From Rachicladosporium sp. CCFEE 5018 (taxonomy: Eukaryota; Ascomycota; Dothideomycetes; Cladosporiales; Cladosporiaceae), in the NCBI GenBank assembly GCA_002077045.2, contig KZ111149.1, forward strand, positions 282,019 to 346,018: a stretch of DNA of 64,000 bases, given 5' to 3'. Both the position numbers and the translations under genes were made by a program. A model generated the notes under the pieces. That model ran no database searches, was not told the DNA's origin, and saw nothing but the letters and a program-made list of their open reading frames with translations. Below, in pieces: positions 12,287 through 25,200 of the stretch (position 1 is the first letter of the stretch; every line of letters starts with the position of its first letter).

Positions 12287-13042
12287 CTATGGACTCAACC
12301 TCTCCATTCTCCATCCCCCTTCGCTCCCCTCATCCCTCAAGTACCTGAACCGATCATGCAACCTACTCTCCCTCCCTTGCCAAAACTCCACCATCTCAGG
12401 CTTAACCCTCAGCCCACCCCAAAACTCCGGCACAGGCAGCTTCTCCGTCCCCTCGAACCTCTGTTCCACAGCCTTGACCTGCCCCTCCAGCTCCTCCCGT
12501 CCACTCAACACCTTTGATTGCTGAGAAGCCCAAGCCCCGAGTCTGGAGCCGCGGATCCGCGTGTCGTAGTAAGTCTGAGATTCGGCGGAGGAAAGGCGTT
12601 CACAGGGTCCTTCGACGCGGACTTGGCGCTCGAGTTCGTGCCACCAGAACGTTAAGGCGGCGTTGGGGTTGGACGCGACATCTGCTGCTTTTCTTGAGGT
12701 GCCCCAGTTTGAGTAGATCACGAATCCCTTGTCGTCTAGTTCCTTGAGATAGACCATGCGGGCACTGACGTTGCCTGAGGGTAATGATGCGGTTGATAAT
12801 GTGACGGTTTCGGGCTGATGCACTTTCTCGGCGTTGGCGTGGTCGAACCAGGTTTTGAACTGGGCTAAAGGATCGGGGGAGAGTTGAGAGCGTTCGAGAG
12901 CGCCTTTTGTGTATTGTTGGGCCTGTGGGGTGTCGTTTGTGCCGCCTGGGGCGAAGATGGCTTTGGTTGTCATTGAACGGGTGGAGATGCTTGTGACGAT
13001 GGATCCGGAGATTTGCTGGGCGATGCGAGGTGCGTTACGCAT
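12287..13042 (-). CDS. PDX3: Pyridoxamine 5'-phosphate oxidase, copy A
   Basis: FMN enzyme making pyridoxal 5'-phosphate, the last step of vitamin B6 synthesis and salvage. The 251-residue model starts at MRNAPRIAQQ. The frame is open further upstream, but that part differs by frameshifts between copies A and B, so it is probably not translated. The first 25 residues could be a mitochondrial presequence followed by a second Met (MTTKAIFAPGG). Diagnostic parts: MVYLKELDDKGFVIYSNWGTSRKA (FMN and substrate contacts), ALTFWWHELERQVRVEG, and the C-terminal signature FWQGRESRLHDRFRY. Confidence 0.93.
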   Translation of the reverse strand: MRNAPRIAQQISGSIVTSISTRSMTTKAIFAPGGTNDTPQAQQYTKGALERSQLSPDPLAQFKTWFDHANAEKVHQPETVTLSTASLPSGNVSARMVYLKELDDKGFVIYSNWGTSRKAADVASNPNAALTFWWHELERQVRVEGPCERLSSAESQTYYDTRIRGSRLGAWASQQSKVLSGREELEGQVKAVEQRFEGTEKLPVPEFWGGLRVKPEMVEFWQGRESRLHDRFRYLRDEGSEGGWRMERLSP

Positions 13043-13296
13043 GAGATCGGTATTCTGCACGGTCGAATCGTGATCTCTAAGATGCGCTCGAGTCGTTGGT
13101 GATCGATATAACGTGTCGAGTTTGATGTGACCAACCCTCCTTGCATCATACTTCGATAATATGAGTAGGAAGTATGAAGGCGCATTCAAGCTTTCCGCGA
13201 GTCATCTGTGAGTGAAGTCACATCTCGAGGTCCATCGTCTCTCTCTCCAGAGCAACGACCGCTTGTCGCCAGCAAATAGCAAGCTAGTCCGACAGA

Positions 13297-13712
13297 ATGG
13301 AGGATCTACCGCCGCCTCCCCCGCCACCGCCGCCTTCAGACGATCTTGCGCCGCCGCCGCCACCCCCGACAAGCGACGATCTGCCCCCTCCACCCCCACC
13401 TGCGCCCCCGGTGATACATAGCGAGAAAGTCGAGGAAGTCGAGGATGCTGGACCCAACCTCAAGAAGCGCAAGATCGGTTGGGCGACCAAGACGAAGCCT
13501 CAGCCGATCAGCATCGAAGAGCTTCTTGCGAAGAAGAAGGCTGCCGACGAAGCTGCTGCGAAACCCCGGTTCATGTCAAAGAAGGAGCGCGAACGATTGA
13601 AGCAGGAGCAGCAAGCTGCGACGTCTAAGCCTGAGATCAACGGCAAGCCGAATGGAGTTACTCATGGCCACACGAACGGTCATGTCAATGGCAATGCGCC
13701 CAACGGCGTCAA
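13297..13712 (+). CDS. PRP28: PRP28 DEAD-box splicing helicase, N-terminal part, copy A (cut by gap)
   Basis: 5' part of the U5 snRNP helicase that swaps U1 for U6 at the 5' splice site. Only 138 residues are present: a polyproline head ([16 protein letters not shown]), then a Lys/Glu-rich stretch with [31 protein letters not shown] and [14 protein letters not shown], which is typical of the Prp28 N terminus. The sequence stops at the N run. No helicase motif is in the window. Identification relies on the longer copy B and on family memory. Confidence 0.8.
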
Positions 13713-13812
13713 NNNNNNNNNNNNNNNNNNNNNNNNNNNNNNNNNNNNNNNNNNNNNNNNNNNNNNNNNNNNNNNNNNNNNNNNNNNNNNNNNNNNNNNN
13801 NNNNNNNNNNNN
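13713..13812. other. Assembly gap, 100 N
   Basis: Exactly 100 N, so probably an unknown-size placeholder. It joins the middle of PRP28 to the middle of an ArfGAP gene, which cannot be a small true gap. Confidence 0.98.
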
Positions 13813-16180
13813 AGATGCGTTGAGAGAAGCGGGAAGCTCGAACGCGAACGCTGTGCGACCTGCGCTCGAGCACTATTTCGAAAAGATCGCCAAGGAGATC
13901 TTGCAGTACGAACGACAGAACGCGGTCAATTTGAGACGGATGATCATCGAGCCGGTGAGTCGACTATACAACAACGAGATCAAGCAGGCCGATGTGAAGA
14001 AGCGGGAGTTCGATGAGGAGAGCAAGGAGTACTACGCCTACACGAGCAAGTATCTTGGGCAGAGGAGCGAAAGTCTCAAGGAGAAGAAGCAGAAGCAGAG
14101 CGATGAGAAATTCCAGTACAAGCGACGGACATTCGAGCTGAAGCGGTTCGACTACTCGAGCTTCATGCATGATTTGCACGGTGGACGCAAAGACCAAGAA
14201 GTGCTGTCGCAGCTCACCAAGTATGCCGAAGCACAGTCGAGAAGCTACCTCGTAGCGGCAAAGAAGGTCGAAGAGATGGTACCACAGCTAGACGTACTCA
14301 TCTCTGAGGTTGCTGCTGCCGAGAAGGACTACCAGCTACGACGCACAGAGCGAGAGGAGAAGCGCCGAGCTCTCGAAAAGAGCACAAAGCTCGTCAGCGA
14401 GGACGGAGTGATCTCACCTCCTTCATTGTCACACTCGCTGTCAGTCAGTGCTTCTAACCGAACGACCGGACTGGACTCGAGCAGGGTACCTAGCTATGCG
14501 TCGAATGGGACAATATCAACCTCTCCGCCATCGACCGGCGTTGCGTCAGGTGCGCCATCAAATGGCAGTCTCGCGGCACCCACTGGTTCAAGTTCTGTGC
14601 TATCTGCAAGTCCCAACTCGAAGTTCAAAGGCATTCGAGATCTTGACGACACCAGCAGTACGCCCAACAGTGGTGCCTTCAGGAAAGAGGGCTTACTCTG
14701 GGCACTCAGCCGGCCAGGTGGGATGGATCCGAAAGGGCTCAATAAGCAAGCATGGCACAAGTTCTGGATCGTGCTTGATCAAGGCCGGTTGTCTGAGTAT
14801 GTCAACTGGAAAGAGAAGTTAGATCTGCACATGGAGCCTATCGACTTGCGCATGGCTTCTGTACGGGAAGCGAGGAACTCGGATCGTCGGTTCTGCTTCG
14901 AGATCATCACACCGCAGTTCACAAGGATCTATCAAGCGCCTTCAGAAGAGGATATGAAGGCTTGGATCGGCGCTATCAATAACGCCTTGCAGAGTGCTTT
15001 CGAGAATCGAAATACGCCGATGGCAAGCCCATCGCCTGCTGCACATAGCTCGCATCGGAAGGACATTGCTGCTGTGCTGACGGGGAAGAGCTCGTCATTC
15101 TCGGGGCACAGACAAGTCTCCAATCCAAATCGCAGTGATGCACAGAAGGCTGTCAATCGCCACGCCACGACAGGTGAGAAGTCTGGGTATAATCGAGCTA
15201 GCGTGTCGATCGACCCCGAAGCATCGGCACTGCTTCAGCGCATTCGCGGTGCAGATGAGGGCAATCGACTGTGTGCTGACTGTGGGTCTGACGGCAAAGT
15301 CGACTGGTGCTCCATCAATCTGGGTGTGCTCCTGTGCATCGAGTGCAGCGGCATACACCGATCGCTTGGTACACACATCAGCAAAGTGCGATCATTGACT
15401 CTAGACACCACAGCCTTCTCCCAAGATATCATCGAGATCCTACTGCTTGTCGGCAATCGCGTGAGCAACATGATCTGGGAAGCAAAGCTAGATCATTTCC
15501 TCAAGCCCTCGCCCCACTCAACGCGCGACCAGCGCCTGCACTTCATCACGGCGAAGTACTCAGACCGCACCTACGTGACCGCGAACCCCATGGGTGCCCT
15601 TGGACCAGACGATGTTCTCTTGACTAGTATCAAGCGGAACGACATCCAGAACGTCCTCCTCGCTCTCGCCCTCCGCGCAAACCCAAACGTCCACGACCGC
15701 TCCCGAGCAACCCACGCAGTCTACCTTGCCCTCGCTGCCGCCGACCCAGCCTCCCCCACCGGCGCAGCAACAGCCTCACATACCCGTACAGCATCTGGCA
15801 GCGGTCTCCGCTCGCCTTCACCTATGCCAGGCGAGCGCAAACCCTTCCCCATAGCCGAGCTGCTCCTTCAAAATGGCGCCGATATTCCCACAGATCCTGC
15901 GCCGATTCTCCTCTCCCAGGCGGCGAAGTCATACATAGACTACAAGTCCTCACAACTCAACGGTCGACCGATGTCGACTCTGGGTCCGCGCGATCAGTCC
16001 GGCGATATGCTATCAGCCTTACCTAATCTCAGCGCCACGAACGGTAGCGGCGGTAGTGGTAGTCCCTCAGATAGAGCGCTGAAACGTCACAGTGCTGGGC
16101 ATCATAGTAGTGGGTTCTCTAAGATTGCTGGAAGCGGACGGCAGGGATTCGAGGCGTTGGAGGGCCTGGCGAAGCGGTAG
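13813..16180 (+). CDS. csx2: Csx2-like BAR-PH-ArfGAP protein, copy B (5' end cut by gap)
   Basis: Second copy of the ArfGAP gene, starting in the BAR-like region (DALREAGSSNANAVRP) because of the gap. PH, ArfGAP zinc finger and ankyrin-like parts are all intact with no frameshift. Identity to copy A is uneven: nearly identical over the first ~670 bases, visibly divergent (roughly one base in ten) over about 14490-15130, then nearly identical to the stop. Its first 365 bases match, as a reverse complement and without visible mismatch, bases 34345-34709 on piece C. Confidence 0.93.
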
Positions 16181-16498
16181 GGCACTTCGTCCTCGCCTTC
16201 GGCTTCGCCTGCTTATCGACCTAGCCCGTTAAGGCGATCGACGGAGAGCGAGGCTTTGACCCGGCCAGAGGTCGATATGTTACGGCGAGTTTCGACTCGA
16301 GGACCTTCGAGGCTGGGCGGGAAGAGGACACGAAGCATGAGGGCGCTACGGGCAGGGTGGCCAACTGATGGCACATGTGATGTCACTGCGCTGGATGTCA
16401 TTGTTGAGGGAGCGTTTGCGGTTAAGGGTGGGTTTGTGACTGGTGGGATCCGGGAAAGAATTCTAGGGCTGAGGAGACGGGCTGAAACGGCGCCGTGA
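16181..16498 (+). other. Open in-frame extension after the ArfGAP TAG stop, copy B
   Basis: Same length (105 codons) and frame as in copy A. I count about seven base differences, about three of them silent, and no indels. Nature unresolved (see the findings). Confidence 0.35.
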
Positions 16499-16682
16499 TG
16501 GACTGGCCGCCATGTGTTATTGAGTACCGATCAATTGAGTCGCAGGATATGGCGTATTGTAATGCGTAATGGATAATGAGATATCAGCGAGCACACGATG
16601 CAAATGCAAAAGCGTAGTTGCAACTGACATTTCGAATCTCTTCGTGTACAATGAATGGTAGTACATGACTTCCACAGCGCAC

Positions 16683-17391
16683 TCAAAGTCGATCCTCCTC
16701 AGCTTTCCTATGCTCCAAAATCTTCTTGGCTACAGCCGTTCGCTCGTCTCGTAGACTTGTGAAGACCTGCACGAAATCCATCAGCACCACGTCGACACCA
16801 GAATAGACCCGATGTCGAAGCACGAAAATAGTCAATACTCACCCAAAACCAAGCACACATCTCAAAGAACCCCCAACTGAACACCAAAGAGTTACACACA
16901 CTCTCCCTGACGCTCATCCCGCCCTTCAGCCCTCCACTCCCCAGACCCACCCGAAAGTTCCCAAGGCCGGGCTCAGGTCCGAGGTAGCCGCCCTCGCGAC
17001 CAACCCATGAGTAGCCCGTCACGGCGAACATGACAGCGAGCCGGACCGGAACGTTAGCGAGCCAGTACTCCAGCGCTACTAATTGATCCAGTCCCGCGGC
17101 CGTGAAGTCCGAGACGGCGAAGAGGGAGAGCAGGATGGCGACGAAGGTTGAGGCTTCGGAGGGTTTTGTGAAGGTCGTGGCGTGGGGCTAGTGATTGAAC
17201 ATCAGACCGTGTAGAGGTAAGAAGGAGGTTTTGGGCTGCGCAGGGATACTTACGAGGTGCATTGACTCGCCGAGCATGTAGACTACATTTTGGTCTGTGA
17301 TTCGGGCGGGGTTTGTGAGGAAGAAGTAGGCTGCTGTGAGGTGGAGGAGGGAGATTGTGCGGATGAGAGTGTAAGGGGAGAGAAGGCCCAT
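16683..17391 (-). CDS. ILM1: ILM1-family ER membrane protein, copy B
   Basis: Exons 17391-17254, 17187-16843 and 16766-16683 encode 188 residues with intron lengths (66 and 76 bp) equal to copy A. The donor of intron 1 is GTAAGT here and GTGCGT in copy A. Hydrophobic helices and the WFWVFTSLRDER segment are kept. Intact. Confidence 0.85.
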
Positions 17392-17914
17392 TTTGGCTAA
17401 TCTATTATCAGATGATTGAAAGTTGTTCGATTCGGATTGGTACGTTATGGACATGTAGTAGGAAAGGAAATCCGAGGCATGAGTCTTGTGCCTGAGGCAG
17501 CATTCAGATCATAGCGCGGGCTCGAGAGGAATCAGACTTCGAGTATGCAGGTAGTACAACAGTTGAGACAACGCAGTGCTGATCAATTCCCATGTGCATA
17601 CGCTGAAGTCTTGTATATATGCCCTCAGCAGAGCAGTCGTTCGAGGTAAGCTGTGCAGGTAGCACCCTTTCGACCTGCATCCCGAGATCATGTTCAGACT
17701 GATTCTCGGTGGGAACACACAGACAACGTGAGATTCTGTTTTTCGAACTTCCCCCCTCTCCTACCGATTTGCTGTATCTACCAACAGCCTACTATCTACT
17801 TAGCAGAAGCGTCCTCCGAAGCCACGCCAATCCCGGCCACCAGTTCCACTCGCATCTCATCCCAATCGTTGCGCCGCGTTCCTCACCGCCGACCTCCCAT
17901 GTATCTCCCATCCT
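17392..17914. other. Intergenic stretch, copy B
   Basis: About 520 bases. The first 400 are homologous to 3737-4138 in copy A. The last part (17830-17914) is the former 3' coding end of zinc-finger gene 1, now out of frame: an alternative frame there still spells a tail ending HGRSAVRNAAQRLG, like the paralogue. Confidence 0.5.
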
Positions 17915-18637
17915 TCACGACAACCCTCTAGATGCTCGACTAGCTCGGTCAGTGTTAGAGAATCCTTGACTTCGTGTTCGCAGGCACTTGAACCTCCAGC
18001 CAGGACTGTGATGCATAGCCCGGACATGGTCTGTTAGTTTGTCGGCCCTTAGGAAGCTCGGAGGGCCCTGATGTCTGCAGCAACCTATTGCTGGACAACT
18101 GTACTTCTTGGTCCGGTCATGCGTCGATGACATGTGGCGAATGAGGTCGGTGTTACGGCCGAAGGAACCAGGACAGTCGAGTACAGGGCAGAGATGCCGT
18201 CTCCAAGGGTCTGCAGTGTCAAGGGTCGAGTCCTCTAATGCCGGATAATGTTGTGTCTTGGTGCCAGACGCAGCAAACTGTTCGATCCAGGGCATCTTGT
18301 CGCTGCTTGTCTTTTGCGATTTAGAAGAAATATCAGGATCACCAGCAGCCGAAGCCAGCGCAATGATCCCTGTCCCCACGATCAGGTCCTGTTTCTGTAA
18401 GCAGACTTACCTCCCCCGCCGTCCATTACCCTCATGGAAAAGGAGGCCAGCTTCGCGTGCAAGTACGGAGCGTTCAACCCAATCATCCTCGTCGAGCTGC
18501 TTGAGAGTATTCTTCGTTGCATGTGAGGCGTAATTCGGTATTGCTGATTGGCTGCAGAACGAGGCAATCTGGGCAAGAGCTTTCGAGGGGCGTTCATCAG
18601 ACGTCTGAGGGACGTTGACATGCTTGTGGGTAGCCAT
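17915..18637 (-). pseudogene. Zinc-finger gene 1 of a tandem pair, copy B (frameshifted 3' end)
   Basis: Exon 1 (18637-18411) is almost identical to copy A and ends at the donor GTAAGT at 18410. Exon 2 keeps both zinc ligand sets of the first finger (CPVLDC...RHMSSTH), followed by YSCPAIGC and DKLTDHVRAMHH. After WRFKCL an indel shifts the frame, so the protein ends early at 17915. Restoring alignment with the paralogue would continue the conserved tail into 17860-17914. Either a true pseudogene or a sequencing error; the opposite copy is damaged at other sites. Confidence 0.5.
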
Positions 18638-19039
18638 CGAGCTGACGTGGCGCTGGGCTCGGCGGTCGTGCTTGTGTGGTTGGAGGTACCTGAGGGAAAG
18701 GTGCTGGGATTGAGTCTGGGGGGGAACGCGCACTTATCTCCCCGTTGCACCGTCACGTGTCCTGAAGCGACTCAGCTCACGCTAGCGAAAGGGCGTTCAT
18801 TGCGAGGCTGCGATCCTCTAAGCCACATACAGCCTTCAAATGTGCCCCCGGTTTCACGTGTCTTCATCGAAAAGCACTGTGAGAGCAACAGAGGTCAACG
18901 CTCAGCATGCAAAGACGACCTCTTATCAGACCCATAGCTGCTGTCTCTTCTACTCTAAACAAGGCTCTCAGCTGTCGAGAAAACTGCGCACCGTGCCTGA
19001 CAGCATTGCACGCCAGCGCTGCTGAGACGAAGCCACTCC
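18638..19039. other. Intergenic stretch between the tandem zinc-finger genes, copy B
   Basis: Homologous to 4977-5377 of copy A and very similar to it. No coding-like ORF or repeat is seen. Confidence 0.45.
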
Positions 19040-19609
19040 TCAAGATACCCTCTGCGCAGCGTTCCTCAAGGCCGATCGACCATGCAACTCCCGCCCTGCC
19101 CAACAGTCTTCCAAATGCACAGCAAAGTCAGCTAGAGGCATAGACCTGTCGTCTTCACATTCAGTAGCCAGGCATCTGAACTTCGATTTCGTCTGATAGT
19201 GAATAGCGAGGACGTGGTCTGTCAGCTTGTCAACACGAGGCTTTGTCGACGAGCACCCCTCTGCAGCACAAATATAGTGCTTAGCCTTCTCGTGCACAGA
19301 AGCAATGTGCCGAAGGAGATCGGCGTTGCGGCTGAACGCCCTATAGCAGTCGAATGCAGGGCATACATCCTTCAGGCCATTTAGAGTCCAATTAGTAGGG
19401 GCAGGACGGTTTTGGACCACACTACTATAGGTCTGGGCGACGCTACTGTAGGTCAATTTCAGCGGCTTTTTTTTAAAACGTACTCACCCGCTCTGCGACA
19501 TCGCCTGTGGGAACAGGTATGCAGCTTCGCGCGCAAGTACAGAGCGTCCGACCCAATCGTCCTCTTCGAGCTGCATGAGCGTGCAGTGTGTTGAATGCAT
19601 GGCGTTCAT
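19040..19609 (-). CDS. Zinc-finger gene 2 of a tandem pair, copy B
   Basis: Exon 1 starts at MNAMHSTHCTLMQLEEDDW (19609) and ends before the GTGAGT donor at 19487; the acceptor at 19446 gives a 42 bp intron and an in-phase join. Exon 2 holds CPAFDCYRAFSRNADLLRHIASVH, YICAAEGC...DHVLAIH and CLATEC units, with the tail HGRSALRNAAQRVS. The stretch after the junction (SVAQTYSSVVQNRPAPTNW) and the first finger differ strongly from copy A, while the 3' 300 bp are almost identical. Function unknown. Confidence 0.6.
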
Positions 19610-19871
19610 TGCTATCGCTGATTGGTCTTACGGTGCAGGTGGAAGAAGGCAACCTCGCTGGCGGGGCGTGTCAGGGCTCGAAGGGCGTCGTGGAGCTTCG
19701 TGGAGCTGAGCTTAGCGGTTGAGTTCCTATGGCGAGAGCGGCGAAAGAGCATGGAAGCTGGGTCGAGGGAGGAGCTTGATCTTATGTCTCCGTCACAACG
19801 TCACGTGCCTTGGCAGCCGCTGGACCCACTACGAAAAAGGGCGTTCGTCTGACTCGGGTCCCTGTGCAGAC

Positions 19872-20083
19872 CTAGGACTGTGAGTGCAGTGTTGGTCGTC
19901 GATCAGTCCGCCGTCTCATCTTGTGCTCCAGCGGCATCTCACCAAAGCATTCGCCCATGCTCGATATCCACCTCTCCCACGCCCTCATTATCTGCTCATT
20001 CGTCGGCCTCACTACTGATGCCCAGTCACAGCGCTCAAAGCCCCCAACTCCCAATAACAGCCTTACTGACTTCCCGCCTGCAA
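19872..20083 (-). CDS. Small conserved unknown exon, copy B
   Basis: Equivalent of 6169-6383. It keeps CDWASVVRPTNEQIMRAWERW and the ECFGEMPLEHK end in one frame after an AG acceptor. No conserved first exon was found. Family not recognised. Confidence 0.35.
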
Positions 20084-20345
20084 CTTTGCAATGTAAGAGG
20101 GTAATTGTCCAAAAACACGCCGTTTTCCAACCGTGGTAATGTCAGCTTCACATTCACGAGCCTACTGTCTACCGTGAGTCTAAGCAAGGACAGCGCCCCT
20201 TGGGAAAGCAGATTTATCTCACTGAGCTACGAACAGCTTGCTCCCGAATATCCACATGCATTCAGCACGACTGCAGCCATCTCGTGCCTGCGCTACGAAG
20301 CACTGCGCGCTCTCAGCAACCATGCACTGTCTCGCCTTGCACGCC

Positions 20346-21851
<1,506 letters not shown>

Positions 21852-22286
21852 CTAAAGCTTCTCCGGCGGTTGAACAAGCGGGTGGGACTTTCGCCGACCT
21901 CATACTTTGTACGTCATGCTTTGGTGCTACAGACTATAGCTGCAGCGGCCGAGCATATGTCATTGTCACACGAAGATCATACTGTGGAACGAAAGCCAAC
22001 GCTTGATGATACGACCACAAGTTCTATGTAGTATCGGTAGTCTACCGCCCACCTTTCGAACATTCCCGGACCCAGCAGATACTAGCCATAGACTCTCCCG
22101 TCGTTCCTGAGTTCTTCTGCGAGACCTGTAGTACTCATTGATAGCTTCCCCCTGTGCATGACAGACTCCAGCGTGGTGTCCCTAGCAGGTGCTGACATTG
22201 TTCGCCTCTCACCAGAAGCGGTCCGTCGTAGGCAAGCAGTGCGTCACCTTACAGGGACTTTGATCTGTCGGGCGGAAGGAGACTTA

Positions 22287-25200
22287 TCACTCTCGAATGC
22301 ACTCAATGCCAAGCTGTGCGCAACGTTGGCAGATGTCTTGTGTGTCACACCCTGCAACGATCATATTGCCCTTCTTGGCGCATGCGGCGCACCTCTTCCG
22401 CCTCCATTGACAGTCGGACTCAGGGAGACCGGCTGAGATACACTTTTGGCATGGGCGTCTTCCGTTACAAGTGATGCGGTTTTCAAGACACCTATTGCAG
22501 GATTTATTCCATCCCGCACCACCAAGATCCCTGCTGCCGAGGACTTCTGGATTCGAGACCTTGCTCTTCTTTGAGGGTGGCCCCTGCTCGTCGTTCGCGT
22601 CAAGTCCCCTAGCCTGTTTGCGGGAGCCTCCTGTTGTCCCTGCAGACGAAGGAGTTTTCGCTGCAGCGGGGGTCTGTGGGGGAGCCATGCTACCGCCATG
22701 TTTGCCCTTGGCTTGAGCAGAAGGCATGTCGAGCGCCGCCGAAGTCTGTGCAACGCTATTGTTGCCCTGAGCTTGAGCAGACGGCGCGTTGTTTGCGACA
22801 GAAGGGTTTGCGGATACCACATTCTCCTCCCGGACCTTCGCACGAGCAGCCCCTCCACGACGCTTGCCCAACATAAGTCTACTCCGCCTGGGCACCTGCG
22901 CAGTGCCGCCTTCTAAAAGAGCGGCCAGAGCAGAGTTGTCAGCATCAGGATCAATCTCGTTATCGTTGTTTGCCTCCGGATCATCGTCCATGTCAGCATC
23001 ACCGACTGAGTCTATGGCAGCAGTCCGCTTCGATAAGGGCCTCTGAGCTCGATCCACGGCAAGTTTCTGGTAGGGATCGTCGGTGACCCTGGTGTTGGCT
23101 TGCGCAGCACGGCAGTCTTCGCGATCACAGAGTACGTCCGCCGTAGGCTCGCCAAGTTGCCCTGCGCGATACCAGAAGATGCCTGTGTCCTCAGCGGTGC
23201 ATAGTCGACATTGCTTTTTCATGTCCTCTTCTGTTGCTATTGTCGGGAAGCGGAAGTTGTTACGCTGAACGCCAGAGATCAATTCCTCGCCGATTGCGAA
23301 TACTGCCGCTTCAACTGCTGCTCCATCCTCCTCAATCATACCGCCAATGCCTGCCTTGCTGTCGGCCATGATCTCAGCCTTGTAGTCGCCAATCTCGCGC
23401 GTCATGTGAAGGAAGCTGGCAGCATCACGTCGATGATATGCCATTAGTGTCTCCGGATCCGCTGCTAGGGCTTCTTGTAGCCTCACTACCGAGTCGATGT
23501 CGAAGTGAGCCCACGCGAAGTCCCCTCTAGATCCTTGCCCTTCTTCTGAGAGCTGGGTATGACCGCGACGCTTGAAAACGTCAGGGATTGCCAGCACTCT
23601 TGAGTCAAGCATCACGATTGTGACCCTGAAGTGGAGATTGGGATACCGATGTTTCAGATAGGGCCAGCTACGCTGATCGGTCGATAGTGAATCGAGCCCT
23701 GCCATAATGAATGTGACGAGCGGCCGTCTCTCGGGATCTTGCCCGTCAGCTAGGTCATTTATCCGGCGAAGGATGCTCTCGATCGTCTGGTCTGCAGGAG
23801 CCGCTGTTCCTTGATTGTTCTGAAAGATGCGGCACGAACTGCTCTTGGGCGGGGGACAGTAGTTATATGCGGAGAACATGATGCTAAGATCATCCTGGAC
23901 CTGATCCGCACTTGTGATCTCCTCTGGGAGTGCGCCACGTTTGTTATGAACAGCATCCCAATACTCTAAGACGTCGGTGAAGACCGCGTGAGCGTGTTGG
24001 TCAGCGTTGTAGGCCGACTTCAGTCCTCCTGGAAAGCTGCTGTGCCGCTGAGCCACGATAACAAGAACCGGCTCAGTCTCGATGTCGTCGAACGTTTCAA
24101 GCAATTCATCGTAATGCGTGAAAGCTCCTGCGCCGAACCATGTTACGGCAGTACGGTCGAACTCTCCGATCTTGAAGCCCGCTATCATGGCATAGACAAC
24201 ATTGGGGCCAGAGAGTCTCGGGGACTGTCCTGGTACCACTTCGATGCCCGATCTTGGGTCTCTGACAAGAGCCGTAAGCACTTTGACGAAGACATTATTC
24301 ATCTGCCCTGGGGATCTAAGGCGAGTCAAGTCGCCACCAAGGTGTCTCCACACGACGCGAAAGCGAGTGGTCATCATGCGCGCCGTAAGAGCACCGAGAG
24401 CATTCAGCATGACTCTAGCAATTGCTCTGTAGCTGACCAAGAGTGGCATAGCAGGCGGATTGGGATTCCAATTCGCTAGGATCTCTCCGCGCAGATTGCA
24501 AATCAACAAGGCCAGATCATGCTTCTCCTTCAATGACATGTGCTCTTCTTGCACCCCTGATGCTGCTAACGAAAGCCCAATCCCTCCTGGACCAGCCGAT
24601 GTTCCTTGCTGGGCGTTCGGTGCCTTCTTTGAGGCCATCCCGGCGATTGCAGAATGCACCGTGGTGCTAGCAGCATGTGAAGCAGCTTGCTTCGCCCAGC
24701 GCTGAAGCATGCTGTCCTCGAAGGGCAGCGGATTCCCCCAGCTAAACGGTGCTCCATCGGGCAGTTGACCTGCCTGAGCAGAGCACAGGAGATTGGCATA
24801 GCGTAGCCGCAGCTCTGCAGCGTTATGGTACGAGAGTGGTGGTCGACCAGCAACGATGTCTTCCACATTGCGGATGGCGTGCAACCCGCAGTCCACCAGG
24901 TTCTTCTGTAGGTAGGGCTTGGAGTAGTGGCGTAGCGCCCAATCACCGTTCCAAGAGACATCCGCTTCGACGCTGTTGCATACCACATTAATCATGGCTA
25001 CAACGTGGGCGGTGTTCTCCCATTCTCTATAAAACTGTGCATTGTCATCGTCCGAGACCCAAGAGTCGAAGATATCAATGACATGCTCGGTCTTGTCTGC
25101 TGCGTAAGCGTACCAGTGTATGTTGTTCTCGTTGACAACACCCGTAGCAATAGTGGTGTCTTCGATCAGGTTCCAAGGTGCTCCGCCTGCATCTTGCATG

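Noticed and set aside
13043..13189. Upstream start for PDX3
   Set aside because: Copies A and B differ by frameshifts there, and homology in frame begins at MRNAPR or shortly before.
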